Assembly: GCF_900114375.1 (NCBI RefSeq)
Contig: NZ_FOSV01000003.1
Span: forward strand, 62,001-126,000
Length of the DNA: 64,000 bases
DNA from: Methylorubrum salsuginis
Lineage (GTDB): Bacteria; Pseudomonadota; Alphaproteobacteria; Rhizobiales; Beijerinckiaceae
Direction of reading: 5' to 3'
The notes beneath the pieces are model-generated. The model was not told where the DNA came from. It was given only the letters and a program-made list of their open reading frames with translations, and did not search any database. Below, piece after piece: positions 8,906-18,010 of the stretch. How positions within the stretch are numbered: position 1 is the first letter of the stretch; the number at the start of each line of letters is the position of its first letter. Both the position numbers and the translations under genes were made by a program.

Positions 8906-10969
8906 ATGCTGACAGTTTTCGACTGCGTCACGCGTCAGCATGATCTGCACTTGGTCAGCCTGTCCGCAGCGATCTGTGGCCTCGGATGCTTCGTCACCGT
9001 GAGCCTGATGTCTCAAGTCCAGGCCGATGCGAAGCGCCCTTATCCGCCCGCGCTGCTTTCGGCCGCTGCGGTGTTCGGCTCGAGCGTCTGGGCGCTGCAC
9101 TTCGTGGCCATGCTGGCGTTCCTGCCCAGCGCCGCCATCGCCTACGACCTGAGCCTCACGGCCATCTCGATCGCCATCGCCATCGTGGGCTCGCTGGCGG
9201 CCCTGGTGCTCTGGCACAAGCGGTCGCGCTGCCCCGTCGCGCTCGGCTGCGCCGGGCTCGTACTCGGCTGCGCCATCACGAGCATGCATTATCTCGGGGT
9301 CGCGGCCATGCGCGCCTCGGCCGTCGTCCGGCTCGATCCCATCGTGGTCGCGGCCTCGGTTTTCCTCTGTGCGGCCTTCGCCACCCTGGCCCTGGTTCGC
9401 GCACGCGATCTGATCGGACCGACGCGCCGGGCCGAAGTCACCGTGTGGCTCGCCCTCGCCGTCTGCGGGCTGCACTTCATCGGGATGTCGGGCCTGACGC
9501 TCGCCCCGTTGAACCTGCCCGAGGGCGCCGACCACGTCCTCGGATCGAGCGCGCTCGCCTCGGCGGTCGGCTTCGTCAGCCTGTCGATCCTGATTGCCGG
9601 GCTGGCGACGCTGCTGCTGATGCAGCGCAAGCGCGAAGAGGCCCGAATCCGCCATTACGCCCTTCACGACGCCCTGACCGGGCTGCCCAACCGCTACCTG
9701 CTGGGGCAGCGCCTCACCCAGGCGATGGACGCGGCCACGCAGGGGGACGGCGGCGTCGCGGCGATCTACCTCGATCTCGACCGCTTCAAACCGGTCAACG
9801 ACCTCCACGGCCATGCCGTGGGCGACGCCCTGCTGATTCAGGTCGCCGGGCGCATGCGCGCGGTCCTGCGCCCGACCGACACCCTGGCGCGGGTCGGAGG
9901 CGACGAGTTCGTCGCCGTGCTGACCCATGTGCCGACGGCGGATCGGATCGCGGAGATCGCCGGCCGGCTGGTCGCGGCGCTGAGCCGCCCCTTCGAGATC
10001 GAGGCTCGGCGGATCGAGATCGGCGCCTCGGCCGGGGCCGCGCGCTATCCCGCCGACGGGCGCACGGCCGAGGCGCTGCTGCACGCCGCCGACACCGCCC
10101 TCTACAGCGTCAAGGGCGAGGGACGCGGCACCGTGCGGTTCTTCGAGCCGGCGATGGAGGCCCAGTTGCAGGCGCGCCGCCAGCTGGAGAGCGAGCTCGC
10201 CCTCGCGGTGGCACGCGGCGAGTTCCGGTTGCACTATCAGCCGATCGTCAATGGCAGGACCGGCGAGATCGAGACGTTCGAAGCCCTGATCCGCTGGCAG
10301 CATCCGGTGCGCGGCCTCATCGGGCCGGCCGAGTTCATTCCGCTGGCGGAACAGAGCGACCTGATCGTCGGCCTCGGCCAATGGGTGATCGAGACCGCCT
10401 GCGCGGATGCGGCCCGCTGGCCGCGGCCGTGGCGGGTTTCGATCAACGTCTCGCCGAGCCAGCTGCGCCTGTCGGACGTGCCCGCCGCGGTCGCCGCCGC
10501 CCTGGAGCGGCACGAACTCGACCCGGCCCGCATGGTGGTGGAGATCACCGAGAGCGTGTTCATCCAGGATGCGGACGCCGCCGTCGTGGTGCTGAATCGT
10601 CTGCGGGCGATGGGGCTCCGGCTGGCGCTGGACGATTTCGGGACCGGATACTCGTCGCTGAGCTATCTGCAGCTGTTCAAGTTCGACAAGCTCAAGATCG
10701 ACCGGACCTTCGTACGGCGGCTGGGCGAGAACTCGGACACGCTCACCATCGTTCGCGCCATCGTGAACCTCGCCCACAATCTCGGGATGCACGTGACGGC
10801 CGAGGGCGTCGAGACGGCGGGACAACTCGCGATCCTGCGCGCCCTGGAGTGCGACCAGATGCAGGGCTACCTGTTCGGCCGCCCGGCTCCGGAGGTGAGG
10901 ATCGCGGAGACGGATGCGGCGCTCATGCGCGGGCCGCTCGCCGCCCCCCTCGTCCGCGCCGCCGCCTGA
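8906..10969 (+). CDS. MHYT-GGDEF-EAL cyclic-di-GMP membrane enzyme
   Basis: 687-aa integral membrane signalling protein. An N-terminal MHYT sensor of about seven helices (residues 15-240) shows the repeated His motif as LHFVAM (64-69), MHYLG (127-131) and LHFIGM (189-194), thought to bind a metal or gas. The diguanylate cyclase domain has an intact GGDEF at 331-335. The phosphodiesterase domain has EAL at 459-461 and DDFGTGYSSLSYL near 576. Both catalytic motifs are intact, so it may make and degrade c-di-GMP, with direction set by the sensor. It is transcribed alone behind the AT-rich region. Confidence 0.93.
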   Translation: MLTVFDCVTRQHDLHLVSLSAAICGLGCFVTVSLMSQVQADAKRPYPPALLSAAAVFGSSVWALHFVAMLAFLPSAAIAYDLSLTAISIAIAIVGSLAALVLWHKRSRCPVALGCAGLVLGCAITSMHYLGVAAMRASAVVRLDPIVVAASVFLCAAFATLALVRARDLIGPTRRAEVTVWLALAVCGLHFIGMSGLTLAPLNLPEGADHVLGSSALASAVGFVSLSILIAGLATLLLMQRKREEARIRHYALHDALTGLPNRYLLGQRLTQAMDAATQGDGGVAAIYLDLDRFKPVNDLHGHAVGDALLIQVAGRMRAVLRPTDTLARVGGDEFVAVLTHVPTADRIAEIAGRLVAALSRPFEIEARRIEIGASAGAARYPADGRTAEALLHAADTALYSVKGEGRGTVRFFEPAMEAQLQARRQLESELALAVARGEFRLHYQPIVNGRTGEIETFEALIRWQHPVRGLIGPAEFIPLAEQSDLIVGLGQWVIETACADAARWPRPWRVSINVSPSQLRLSDVPAAVAAALERHELDPARMVVEITESVFIQDADAAVVVLNRLRAMGLRLALDDFGTGYSSLSYLQLFKFDKLKIDRTFVRRLGENSDTLTIVRAIVNLAHNLGMHVTAEGVETAGQLAILRALECDQMQGYLFGRPAPEVRIAETDAALMRGPLAAPLVRAAA

Positions 10970-10980
10970 GGCATCGCCTG

Positions 10981-11116
10981 GCCGAGGCTTTCGCCCCCTG
11001 TGCCGCATCGGCTCTTTCGAAAGCCGGCCTCGACCTTTCGGGCCGAGGCTCTCGCCTCCTGTGCCGCATCGGCTCTTCCGAAAGCCGGTCCCCACCTTTC
11101 GGGCCGAGGCTCTATC
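10981..11116. repeat. 61-bp tandem repeat, 2.2 copies
   Basis: A 61-bp unit starts at 10981 and again at 11042, with a third partial copy from 11103. Each unit contains CCGCATCGGCTCTT then a TTTCGAAA or TTCCGAAA core and AAGCCGG, and ends with CCTTTCGG. It sits between convergent genes, and the partial copy runs into the stop codon of the malonyl-CoA decarboxylase gene. Diverged single copies occur elsewhere in this window. Confidence 0.9.
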
Positions 11117-12521
11117 CCGCCTCCGCCAGCACCACGGCGCGGGGCGGCGGCAGGTTGGAGCGCAACTCGCGGCTGACCGTGGAGGAGGCCGCGACGGTGC
11201 CGAGATTGGCGTAGGTCTCGTGGTTCTTCTCGATGGCCGAGAGGTCGTAGAGGTAGTTGACCATCAGCCCGTAGGATTGGCGCATCCCGTTCTTCGAGGT
11301 GTCGCCGAGGAAGTTCATCCGCTCCAGCCGCGCGCCGTTGCCGAGATGGAACCGCGCGACCGGGTCGAGCGGGCGCCCGCGCTCGTTCTTGGCGCGCAGG
11401 AAATAGGCGGCCGCCGCCGGCAGCATGGCGCGCCGCACCGCCTCGCAGGTTGCCTTGTCGGCGCGCCAGTCGTCGCCGTCGAGGGCACGCAACGTATCCA
11501 CATCCTCCCGTGTGAGCCCCTGCGGCGCGTCGGCCCGGCGCTCGCGGTCGAGCCAACTCCGAAAACCCGGAACGGGGGAGAGCGTCACGAAGGTCTTGAG
11601 CGAGGGGATCTCGCGGGCGAGATCCTCCACCACCTGCTTGATCAGGAAATTGCCGAAGGTGACGCCGGCCAAGCCCTTCTGGCAGTTCGAGATCGAGTAG
11701 AAGATCGCGGTCGTGGCCGCCCGCGCCGGTATCGTCTCGCGCTCGTGGGCGAGAATCGGCTGGATCGCAGGCGCGATGGCGGTTGTCAGCGCCACCTCGA
11801 CGAAGATCAACGGCTCGTCGAGGAGCGCGGGGTGGAAGAAGGCGAAGCAGCGCCGGTCCGGCGGCTCGATCCGGCGGCGCAACTCGTCCCAGTCGGCGAT
11901 CTCGTGGACCGCCTCGTAGCGGATGATCTTTTCCAGGATGTCGGCGGGCGTCGACCAGTCGATGTGGCGCAGAACGAGGAAGCCGCGGTTGAACCACGAG
12001 GCGAACAGGTGCTCGAAGTCGTTGTCGAGGCTGTCGGCGGCGTCGCGCATCTCGGCCGAAGCGCCCTGATCCTTCAGGCGCTTGCGCAGCACGAACAGGT
12101 CCTCGCGCATCCGCACCAGCGCCAGCGTGCCGCCGCGGGCGAGATTGAGCCGGCGGATCAGCTCCTGGGAGCGGGCCTCGGCGGCCTCGTGCAGCACGCC
12201 CAGCCGCGTGCGGCTCGGCGCGGCGCGGTAGGCCGTGATCGCTTCCTCCACCGCCGCATGGTCGGCGCCGAACTCCCTGGCGATGAGATCGAGGAAGGCC
12301 AGGCGCTCGTCCTGCGGCAGGGCGGCGTAGCGCTCGAGGATGAGCCGCGCCAGCGCCACCCCCGAAGCCTCGCCGCGCCGGGAGATCAGGTCCTCGCACA
12401 GCTTGGCGAGGTCGGCAGCGCCGGCCATGCGGGCGAGGTCGCCGCGGCCGAAACTGATGAGGTCGCGACCGCGGTCGCTGATGGTCTGGATGAGGTCGCC
12501 GAGGAACGAGATCGCCGCCAT
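11112..12521 (-). CDS. Malonyl-CoA decarboxylase
   Basis: Converts malonyl-CoA to acetyl-CoA and CO2. The 469-aa protein has an N-terminal helical domain and a C-terminal GNAT-like catalytic domain. The putative catalytic Ser lies in SISNCQKGL (about residue 278) and the His in FHLGNGARLERMNFLGD (about residue 392), matching the Ser/His pair of human MCD. I chose ATG at 12521; the alternative TTG at 12569 adds 16 basic residues. No matABC-type neighbours are present; it may instead clear excess malonyl-CoA or serve propionate/acetate balance. The stop codon overlaps the end of the tandem repeat. Confidence 0.9.
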   Translation of the reverse strand: MAAISFLGDLIQTISDRGRDLISFGRGDLARMAGAADLAKLCEDLISRRGEASGVALARLILERYAALPQDERLAFLDLIAREFGADHAAVEEAITAYRAAPSRTRLGVLHEAAEARSQELIRRLNLARGGTLALVRMREDLFVLRKRLKDQGASAEMRDAADSLDNDFEHLFASWFNRGFLVLRHIDWSTPADILEKIIRYEAVHEIADWDELRRRIEPPDRRCFAFFHPALLDEPLIFVEVALTTAIAPAIQPILAHERETIPARAATTAIFYSISNCQKGLAGVTFGNFLIKQVVEDLAREIPSLKTFVTLSPVPGFRSWLDRERRADAPQGLTREDVDTLRALDGDDWRADKATCEAVRRAMLPAAAAYFLRAKNERGRPLDPVARFHLGNGARLERMNFLGDTSKNGMRQSYGLMVNYLYDLSAIEKNHETYANLGTVAASSTVSRELRSNLPPPRAVVLAEAG

Positions 12522-12802
12522 GACCGTCAGCCCCGCAAGCCGGCTCGGGCGCCCCGGACGGGCGGCCAAGCCTCACCCCAAGGTAGGGCCACGCCGTCCG
12601 CTCCGCCAGCGTCGGGCCGCGACCATGGGGCGAATCCGGTGCATGCCGCACGCATCGGCCCGGACGAAATTCGGACAACCGACCGTCCGCCGGCAACCTG
12701 TCCTTAGGGATAGGCCGGATTCCCGAAGATCCGCTTAAACTTTTTTCAATCGGCGGCGAATAAACAACAGCGAACAGTTTTCTCAAAGTCTTTGCGGCCG
12801 CC
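12522..12802. promoter_or_regulatory. Divergent promoter region for malonyl-CoA decarboxylase and Tad-like operon
   Basis: 281 bp between divergent start codons. The part nearest the Tad-like operon (about 12735-12795) is A/T-rich with TTAAACTTTTTTCAATC and GAATAAACAACAG. I see no clear -35/-10 pair and no ribosome site stronger than average before 12803. Confidence 0.4.
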
Positions 12803-14110
12803 ATGACTCGCCTCCACAGAATCAAGCGCCTTCGCCAAGACGATCGGGGATCGCTCCCGGTGATCGTGGCGGTGATGATGGTCCCGCTCATGGGCATCGT
12901 CGGCGGCGCGGTCGATTTCGGTCACGCGGTGGCGGAGCGCACCCGCCTCAATACGGCGCTCGACGCCGCAGCGCTCGTCGCCGCCAGGGCGGCGCAGGAC
13001 GCCGACGCCGCTGGCAAGTCGGACACCGACGTCCGCACCACCGCCGAGAAAGCGGGCGCCGACTACTTCAACGCAATGAAGAACTTGCCCAAGGACGCCG
13101 CCGGGCGGGTTGAGGTGAAGATCGCCGACCGGGTCGCCACGATCAGCGCGAGCTACTCCGCCTCGATGCCGACGACGATGCTGGGCGTGCTGGGCTACAA
13201 GACGCTGCCGATCAGCAGCAACGCCACGTCCAGCGTCAATCTGTCCCCGCTGGTGGACATCCACCTCTTGATCGACGTGTCGGGCTCGATGGCGATCGGC
13301 GCGACCGACGCCGACGTCACCAAGCTCCGGAACAAGTTCAACTGCGCCTTCGCCTGCCATGACGGCAAGTCATTCACGGAAACGACCGGGACGGGGCGCA
13401 ACCAGAGAACCGTCACCTACGCCGACACGTTCGACTGGGCGCAGAAGAACGGCGTCAACCTGCGCATCAACGAAATCAACAAGGGCATCACCGACTTCGT
13501 CAACGACCTCATCAAGCAATCCGCCTCGAGCAAGCGGTTGCGGATCTCGGTGCATTCGTTCAGCAACGACCTCAGCCAGATCGTCGCGCTGACATCGACC
13601 TTGGACACCGCCAAGACTTCGCTGCCGAAGACCCCGAGCGCGTCGAGCGAGACCGAGGGCGGCACCCACTTCTCGGACATCATGCCGAGCTTCGCCGACA
13701 TCGTCGGCAAGCCCGGCGACGGCACGCTCAAGCCGCGCAAGCTGGTCATCATCGCGACCGACGGCGTGCAGGACCCGAACCGCCTGTGGAGCCACAGCGG
13801 CTACGAGTGGATGCGTCCGCTGGTGCGCCCCTTCGATCCCGCCGACTGCCGAAAGCTCGATTCGAACGTGACGGTCGGCGTGCTCTACGCCCCCTACATC
13901 AACATGCCGTGGGATTGGGGCTTCAACGACACGCTGGGTAAGCCGAGCCAGATCGGGGGACCGGGCACGCGCTTCGACGACATCGTGCCCCAGCTCAAGG
14001 CCTGTGCGAGCTCGCCGTCGATGTTCATCAACACCGCGACCACGGCGTCGATCGGCGATGCGTTCAAGGCGATCTACAACACCTACAAGACCGTGAGGCT
14101 CTCGCAATGA
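12803..14110 (+). CDS. TadG-like pilus protein with von Willebrand A domain
   Basis: 435-aa protein with the TadE/TadG N-terminal signature: basic start, DDRGSLPVIVAVMMVPL membrane helix (about 14-37) and the VDFGHAVAERTRLNTALDAA helix. The rest is a periplasmic von Willebrand factor A domain with an intact metal site: DVSGSM at 158-163, Thr in GGTHF at 286-290 and ATDG at 318-321. A loop contains CAFACHDGKS (181-190), a possible disulfide. VWA-containing TadG proteins are thought to help assemble or retract Tad pili. First gene of a three-gene operon. Confidence 0.85.
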   Translation: MTRLHRIKRLRQDDRGSLPVIVAVMMVPLMGIVGGAVDFGHAVAERTRLNTALDAAALVAARAAQDADAAGKSDTDVRTTAEKAGADYFNAMKNLPKDAAGRVEVKIADRVATISASYSASMPTTMLGVLGYKTLPISSNATSSVNLSPLVDIHLLIDVSGSMAIGATDADVTKLRNKFNCAFACHDGKSFTETTGTGRNQRTVTYADTFDWAQKNGVNLRINEINKGITDFVNDLIKQSASSKRLRISVHSFSNDLSQIVALTSTLDTAKTSLPKTPSASSETEGGTHFSDIMPSFADIVGKPGDGTLKPRKLVIIATDGVQDPNRLWSHSGYEWMRPLVRPFDPADCRKLDSNVTVGVLYAPYINMPWDWGFNDTLGKPSQIGGPGTRFDDIVPQLKACASSPSMFINTATTASIGDAFKAIYNTYKTVRLSQ

Positions 14111-14709
14111 GCCCGCCGGACGCTCAGTGGGGCGCCCGCCGAAGCTTCCTGCGCGACGAGGGCGGCGCCTACGCCATCGAGTTCGCCTTCTTCGGCTCGC
14201 TGCTGATCGCCGTGATGCTGATCCTGATCCAGTATGCGGTCGTCCACCTCGCGCGCCAAAACCTCGACGCCTCGCTGCAGGTCGCGACCCGCGCGCTGCT
14301 GACGGGCTCGTTCCAGAGCGCCAACGGGCCGGCGCAAACCCAGGCCAAGACGCTGGAGAAAATGCGGGCGATGATGTGCGGCGCCACCGGCGCGCCGGTG
14401 GTGTTCTTCAAGTGCGAAAACCTCAAGATCGACGTGCAGGTCTCCTCGACGAGCTTCAACACCAGCACGTGGAAGACGTCCGCCGTCGATGCGGGCACCG
14501 GCACGTGGTCGAACAATTTCGGCCTGACCTATCAGTGCCCCGGTTCGCAGAGCGTGGCGGTCGTGCGCGCCGCCGTGAAGCTGCCGCTGATCGCGCCGCT
14601 CTTCCTCAAGATCGGCATGAAGAGCTTCGGTGACGGCGCCGTGCTGATCCAGGCGGCCTCCGTCTTCCGGGTCGAGCCGTTCGACAAGAGCCCCACGGGA
14701 GCCTGCTGA
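14107..14709 (+). CDS. TadE-like pseudopilin
   Basis: 200-aa protein with a short basic leader, then RDEGGAYAIEFAFFGSLLIA, the conserved Glu within the hydrophobic segment that marks TadE-type pseudopilins. The remainder is a periplasmic domain with cysteines (MMCGAT, FKCEN, YQCPG, GAC at the C-terminus). It overlaps the preceding gene by ATGA, indicating translational coupling. Family role: minor pseudopilin of Tad/Flp systems. Confidence 0.85.
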   Translation: MSPPDAQWGARRSFLRDEGGAYAIEFAFFGSLLIAVMLILIQYAVVHLARQNLDASLQVATRALLTGSFQSANGPAQTQAKTLEKMRAMMCGATGAPVVFFKCENLKIDVQVSSTSFNTSTWKTSAVDAGTGTWSNNFGLTYQCPGSQSVAVVRAAVKLPLIAPLFLKIGMKSFGDGAVLIQAASVFRVEPFDKSPTGAC

Positions 14710-15401
14710 TGCGCCGTCCGTCTCAGCGGCTCGCAGCATGGATCCGAAAGAGGGCGGCCGATGTCCGGGATGGCATCGGGGCGTCAGGTGGGACGAAGCG
14801 TCGATTCGCGGACAGCGAATCGGGCATCGCCACGCTCGAATTCGCGCTGCTCGTGCCGGTGCTCCTGCTGTTGGTCTACGGGGTTGCCGAGTACGTCAAC
14901 GCCGCCGACCACCGCAACAAGGTCAGCGCGCTGGCCCGCACCCTGGCGGATCTCACCTCGCAGAACAGCACTCAGCAGATCACGCTCGCGACGATGACCG
15001 ACAACCTGCGCGCCGCCGCGCCCGTCCTCGCCCCGTTCGACGCCACGCTCGCCACGATCCAGATCTCGGCCATCGGCGTGAATGCCGGCAACGCGACCTT
15101 CGTCTGCTCGACATGGCCGACGACCGGGGGACTGCGCACCAAGGGCAAGACGACGACGGTCGACGTGCCGACGAACTTCCAGCGGTCCGGTGCGCGCTTC
15201 GTGCTGGCCGAGGTGCAGATGGACTACAAGCCGCTCTTCGCGACGATCATCAGCCGCCTGATGGAGAAGGCGGAGGCCTTCAATTTCCGATGGTCCGAGA
15301 GCGTCGCATGGCCGGTGCGGGGTGGCGGCAGCCAGGGCACGGGCCTGGATGCCGAAGTGGTCATGCCGAACGGCTCACCCTGCGACCCCAAGCTGACCTG
15401 A
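14709..15401 (+). CDS. Second TadE/TadF-like pseudopilin
   Basis: 230-aa protein with a long basic N-terminus and the segment SESGIATLEFALLVPVLLLL, again with the conserved Glu in the helix start, then a predicted periplasmic domain rich in Thr/Ala. Its ATG overlaps the previous stop by one base (TGATG). It completes a coupled three-gene unit; no prepilin peptidase, secretin or ATPase gene is within the window. Confidence 0.8.
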   Translation: MRRPSQRLAAWIRKRAADVRDGIGASGGTKRRFADSESGIATLEFALLVPVLLLLVYGVAEYVNAADHRNKVSALARTLADLTSQNSTQQITLATMTDNLRAAAPVLAPFDATLATIQISAIGVNAGNATFVCSTWPTTGGLRTKGKTTTVDVPTNFQRSGARFVLAEVQMDYKPLFATIISRLMEKAEAFNFRWSESVAWPVRGGGSQGTGLDAEVVMPNGSPCDPKLT

Positions 15402-15405
15402 TCCG

Positions 15406-15606
15406 TCAATCGTCCAAGTGCGGCTCGGCCAACGCCGCCGTGTCGGCGCGCTCGCGCCAATCCGTCACGCCATGGGTGCGGGCGAAGCGGATTTCGGCGG
15501 CGCGCAGGGCCCGCCCGGCGTCGCGCGCGCGGCTGATGTCGACATGGCCGACGGTGAACGGAACCCCAAAAATCTCCTTCGCGAACTGGATGCGGTAGCT
15601 CGACAT
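15406..15606 (-). CDS. Small conserved-looking hypothetical protein
   Basis: 66-aa protein, MSSYRIQFAKEIFGVPFTVG at the start, no membrane segment or signal. ATG at 15606 is preceded by AGGGAGC at good spacing, which supports real translation. It ends four bases from the end of the TadF-like gene on the opposite strand. A C-terminal stretch RERADTAALAEPHLDD is acidic. I do not recognise the family. Confidence 0.6.
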   Translation of the reverse strand: MSSYRIQFAKEIFGVPFTVGHVDISRARDAGRALRAAEIRFARTHGVTDWRERADTAALAEPHLDD

Positions 15607-15845
15607 GCACGGCTCCCTGGTGGCGTGAACGTAGCGCGCGCCCTCGCGGACGAGGCGGCCGGTCGCGCCTCACGGCGGATCCATGCCTCGGCCCGATCCG
15701 CTCGATGTCCCTGACGGATCAGGGGCTTGCCGGCCGGCGGACGGGAGGGCGCAGAAAAGTACATATAGGCAACTGGCCCGCGCATGCCAGCGCCACGGCC
15801 CGCCGGACTGGCGCGACGCAGCGTCTCCGGCGTAGAGCGCGTGGT

Positions 15846-17021
15846 ATGCAGAACACCGCGCGCGACCTTTCCCGGCCGACCCAGATAGGGCTGACCCTGA
15901 TCGCGGGTGGGGCGGTCGCCACCATCTATTACAACCAGCCGCTGCTGGCCGTGCTGGTGGCCGAGTTCGGCGAACGGGCCGCCCTTCTGGTGCCGACCGC
16001 GAGCCTCGTCGGCTACGGGCTCGGCATCCTGTTCCTCGTGCCCCTCGGCGACGCGCTACCGCGCCGCGACCTGATCGTGCGCCAGCTCCTCGGGCTGGCG
16101 CTCGCCCTCGTCGTGGCGGCGGTCGCACCGAATCTGGCGGTGCTGACGCTCGCGAGCCTCGCCATCGGCGTTCTGGCCTGCGCGGCGCAGCAGGCGGTGC
16201 CCTTCGCCGCCGAACTCGCCCCCGATGCCACCCGCGGGCGCATCGTCGGCGGGGTGATGACGGGTTTGCTCTCCGGCATCCTGCTGGCCCGGACCGCGAG
16301 CGGGCTCATCGGCGCGCAGTACGGCTGGCGCAGCGTGTTCTGGGCCGCTTCCGTGGTGTCCGTGGCGCTCGCTATCGTGGCGTGGCGGACCCTGCCGCGG
16401 ATCGTGCCGGGGCAGCGCCTGCGCTACCGCGCCCTGATGCTCTCGCTCGTCCACCTCGTGCGGACGCAGCCGGTGTTGCGCAAGGCCAGCCTGACGCAAG
16501 CGCTGCTGTTTGCGAGCTTCAACGCCTTCTGGGCGACGCTGGCGCTGCTGGTCGAGGCGCCGCCCTTCGGGCTCACCGCCGCGGGGGCCGGGCTGTTCGG
16601 CGTGATCGGCGTGGCCGGCGCGCTGATCGCCCCGTATTCCGGCCGCTACAGCGACCGGCGCGGGGCGCGGCCCGTGGTGATCGCGGGCAGCGGGTTCGTG
16701 GCCGCCGCCTTCGCCGTGCTGGCGCTCGCCGGCCAGACCTCGCTCGTCGCCATCGGAATCGGCGTGCTGCTCCTCGATATCGGCCTCAACGGCGCGCTCA
16801 TCGCCAACCAGACCCGCGCCTACGCCCTGGTGCCGGGGGCGCGGGGACGCATCAACACCGTGCTGTTCACCGCGATCTTCGTCGGCGGAGCCATCGGTGC
16901 CTTCGCCGGCTCGCGCGCCTTCCTCTATGCCGGCTGGCCCGGCGTCTGCGTCGTCGGGGGCCTCTGCGCGCTCGCCGCCCTCGCCGTGGCGCTGCTCGAC
17001 CGGGGCAGAACGGTCACTTGA
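15846..17021 (+). CDS. MFS transporter
   Basis: 391-aa major facilitator permease with about twelve helices. The N-terminal half contains IYYNQPLLAVLVAEFG, a signature of the YgaY/YnfM-like group, and the central MFS loop motif appears as GRYSDRRGARPVV (about 265-277). ATG at 15846 starts just before the first helix. The substrate is unknown; members of this branch include sugar or drug effluxers. It overlaps the convergent cobC gene by eight bases. Confidence 0.85.
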   Translation: MQNTARDLSRPTQIGLTLIAGGAVATIYYNQPLLAVLVAEFGERAALLVPTASLVGYGLGILFLVPLGDALPRRDLIVRQLLGLALALVVAAVAPNLAVLTLASLAIGVLACAAQQAVPFAAELAPDATRGRIVGGVMTGLLSGILLARTASGLIGAQYGWRSVFWAASVVSVALAIVAWRTLPRIVPGQRLRYRALMLSLVHLVRTQPVLRKASLTQALLFASFNAFWATLALLVEAPPFGLTAAGAGLFGVIGVAGALIAPYSGRYSDRRGARPVVIAGSGFVAAAFAVLALAGQTSLVAIGIGVLLLDIGLNGALIANQTRAYALVPGARGRINTVLFTAIFVGGAIGAFAGSRAFLYAGWPGVCVVGGLCALAALAVALLDRGRTVT

Positions 17022-18006
17022 GGATCCGCGAGAGCCGGCACCACGCCGCCTTGTCCGGCGGCAGGCCGAAGCGCAGCTCGTCCGGCCGCTCGGGGAAGCG
17101 CCGGACATAGAGTCCGGCCTCGCCGAGACGCCGGAACAGGCCGGGCGCATCCCCGAACACGGCGGTGCGGAACAGGACGGTGCCCCCGATCACCCGGCCG
17201 CAGCTTCGAAGAATCATGCGGTCGAGGCGGGCCGCGTCATGGCCCCGCGCCGCGGCGGCCGCCCGGCGCCAATCGGCGTCGGGAAGCGCGCGGCAGCCGG
17301 CGGCGATGGCCGGGCCCGACACCGCCCAGGGCCCGAGCGCCGCCTCCAGCCGCGCTACCAGCGCCGGCTCGGCGAGCGCGAAACCGAGGCGCAGGCCCGC
17401 GAGCCCGAACGTCTTGCCGAAGGAGCGCAGAACCACGAGGCCGGGGCCGGGCGCGGCCGGCTCGATCGCCTCAAGGTCGGCGAAGGCTTGATCGAGCACC
17501 GCGAGCCCGCCCGGCGCCACGGCGCGGCGAAGCTCGTGCGGCGCGAACAGGCGCCCGTCCGGGTTGTTCGGGCTCACCGCCACCACGACGCCCGCACCTT
17601 CCGCGCCGGCGAGGTCGGGCACGACCTCGACCGCGTGCCCGCCCCGCGTCCAGGCGGCGGCGTGCTCGGCATAGGTCGGGCCGACCACCGCGACGCGCGT
17701 TTCTCGCGCAATCAGCCGCGGCAGGATCTCGATAAGAATTTGCGTGCCCGGCGCCGCCGCGACATGGTCGGCATCCGGCGCGCCGTAGGCCTCAGCGGCG
17801 GCCGTCTTCAGCCGGGCGAGGTCGTCGGGCGAGGGCAGGCGGTGGAGCGCGCTGGCCTCGAAGGGCGGCAACGGGTAGGGCACCGGGTTGATGCCGGTCG
17901 AGAGGTCGATCCACGGCTCGGGCGCCGCCGGAAACAGCCGGCGCGCCGCGCCGAGATCGCCACCGTGCGGGATCGCCTCCGGCCCTTCCTCCACGCCGCT
18001 CCCCAT
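17014..18006 (-). CDS. cobC: Threonine-phosphate decarboxylase / cobalamin biosynthesis aminotransferase-fold protein
   Basis: 330-aa PLP enzyme of the class I/II aminotransferase fold that makes (R)-1-aminopropan-2-yl phosphate for the nucleotide loop of cobalamin. Features: IPHGGDL near the start, WIDLSTGINPVPYP, SPNNPDGRLF, and the PLP lysine in SFGKTFGLAGLRLGF. The start codon at 18006 faces that of cobD with only four bases between, so promoter and ribosome site must lie inside cobD. A GTG at codon 5 is an alternative. Partner genes cobD and cobQ are adjacent. Confidence 0.88.
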   Translation of the reverse strand: MGSGVEEGPEAIPHGGDLGAARRLFPAAPEPWIDLSTGINPVPYPLPPFEASALHRLPSPDDLARLKTAAAEAYGAPDADHVAAAPGTQILIEILPRLIARETRVAVVGPTYAEHAAAWTRGGHAVEVVPDLAGAEGAGVVVAVSPNNPDGRLFAPHELRRAVAPGGLAVLDQAFADLEAIEPAAPGPGLVVLRSFGKTFGLAGLRLGFALAEPALVARLEAALGPWAVSGPAIAAGCRALPDADWRRAAAAARGHDAARLDRMILRSCGRVIGGTVLFRTAVFGDAPGLFRRLGEAGLYVRRFPERPDELRFGLPPDKAAWCRLSRILK

Positions 18007-18010
18007 TCAG

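Noticed and set aside
8834..11095. A 753-codon open frame on the minus strand opposite the c-di-GMP enzyme
   Set aside because: It is the antisense shadow of a clear MHYT-GGDEF-EAL gene, with Arg/Gly-rich composition and no recognisable domain.
10981..11116. Could the tandem 61-bp units be a short CRISPR array?
   Set aside because: The copies are directly abutting with no unique spacers and the same unit occurs elsewhere as single copies, so it is a repeat element.
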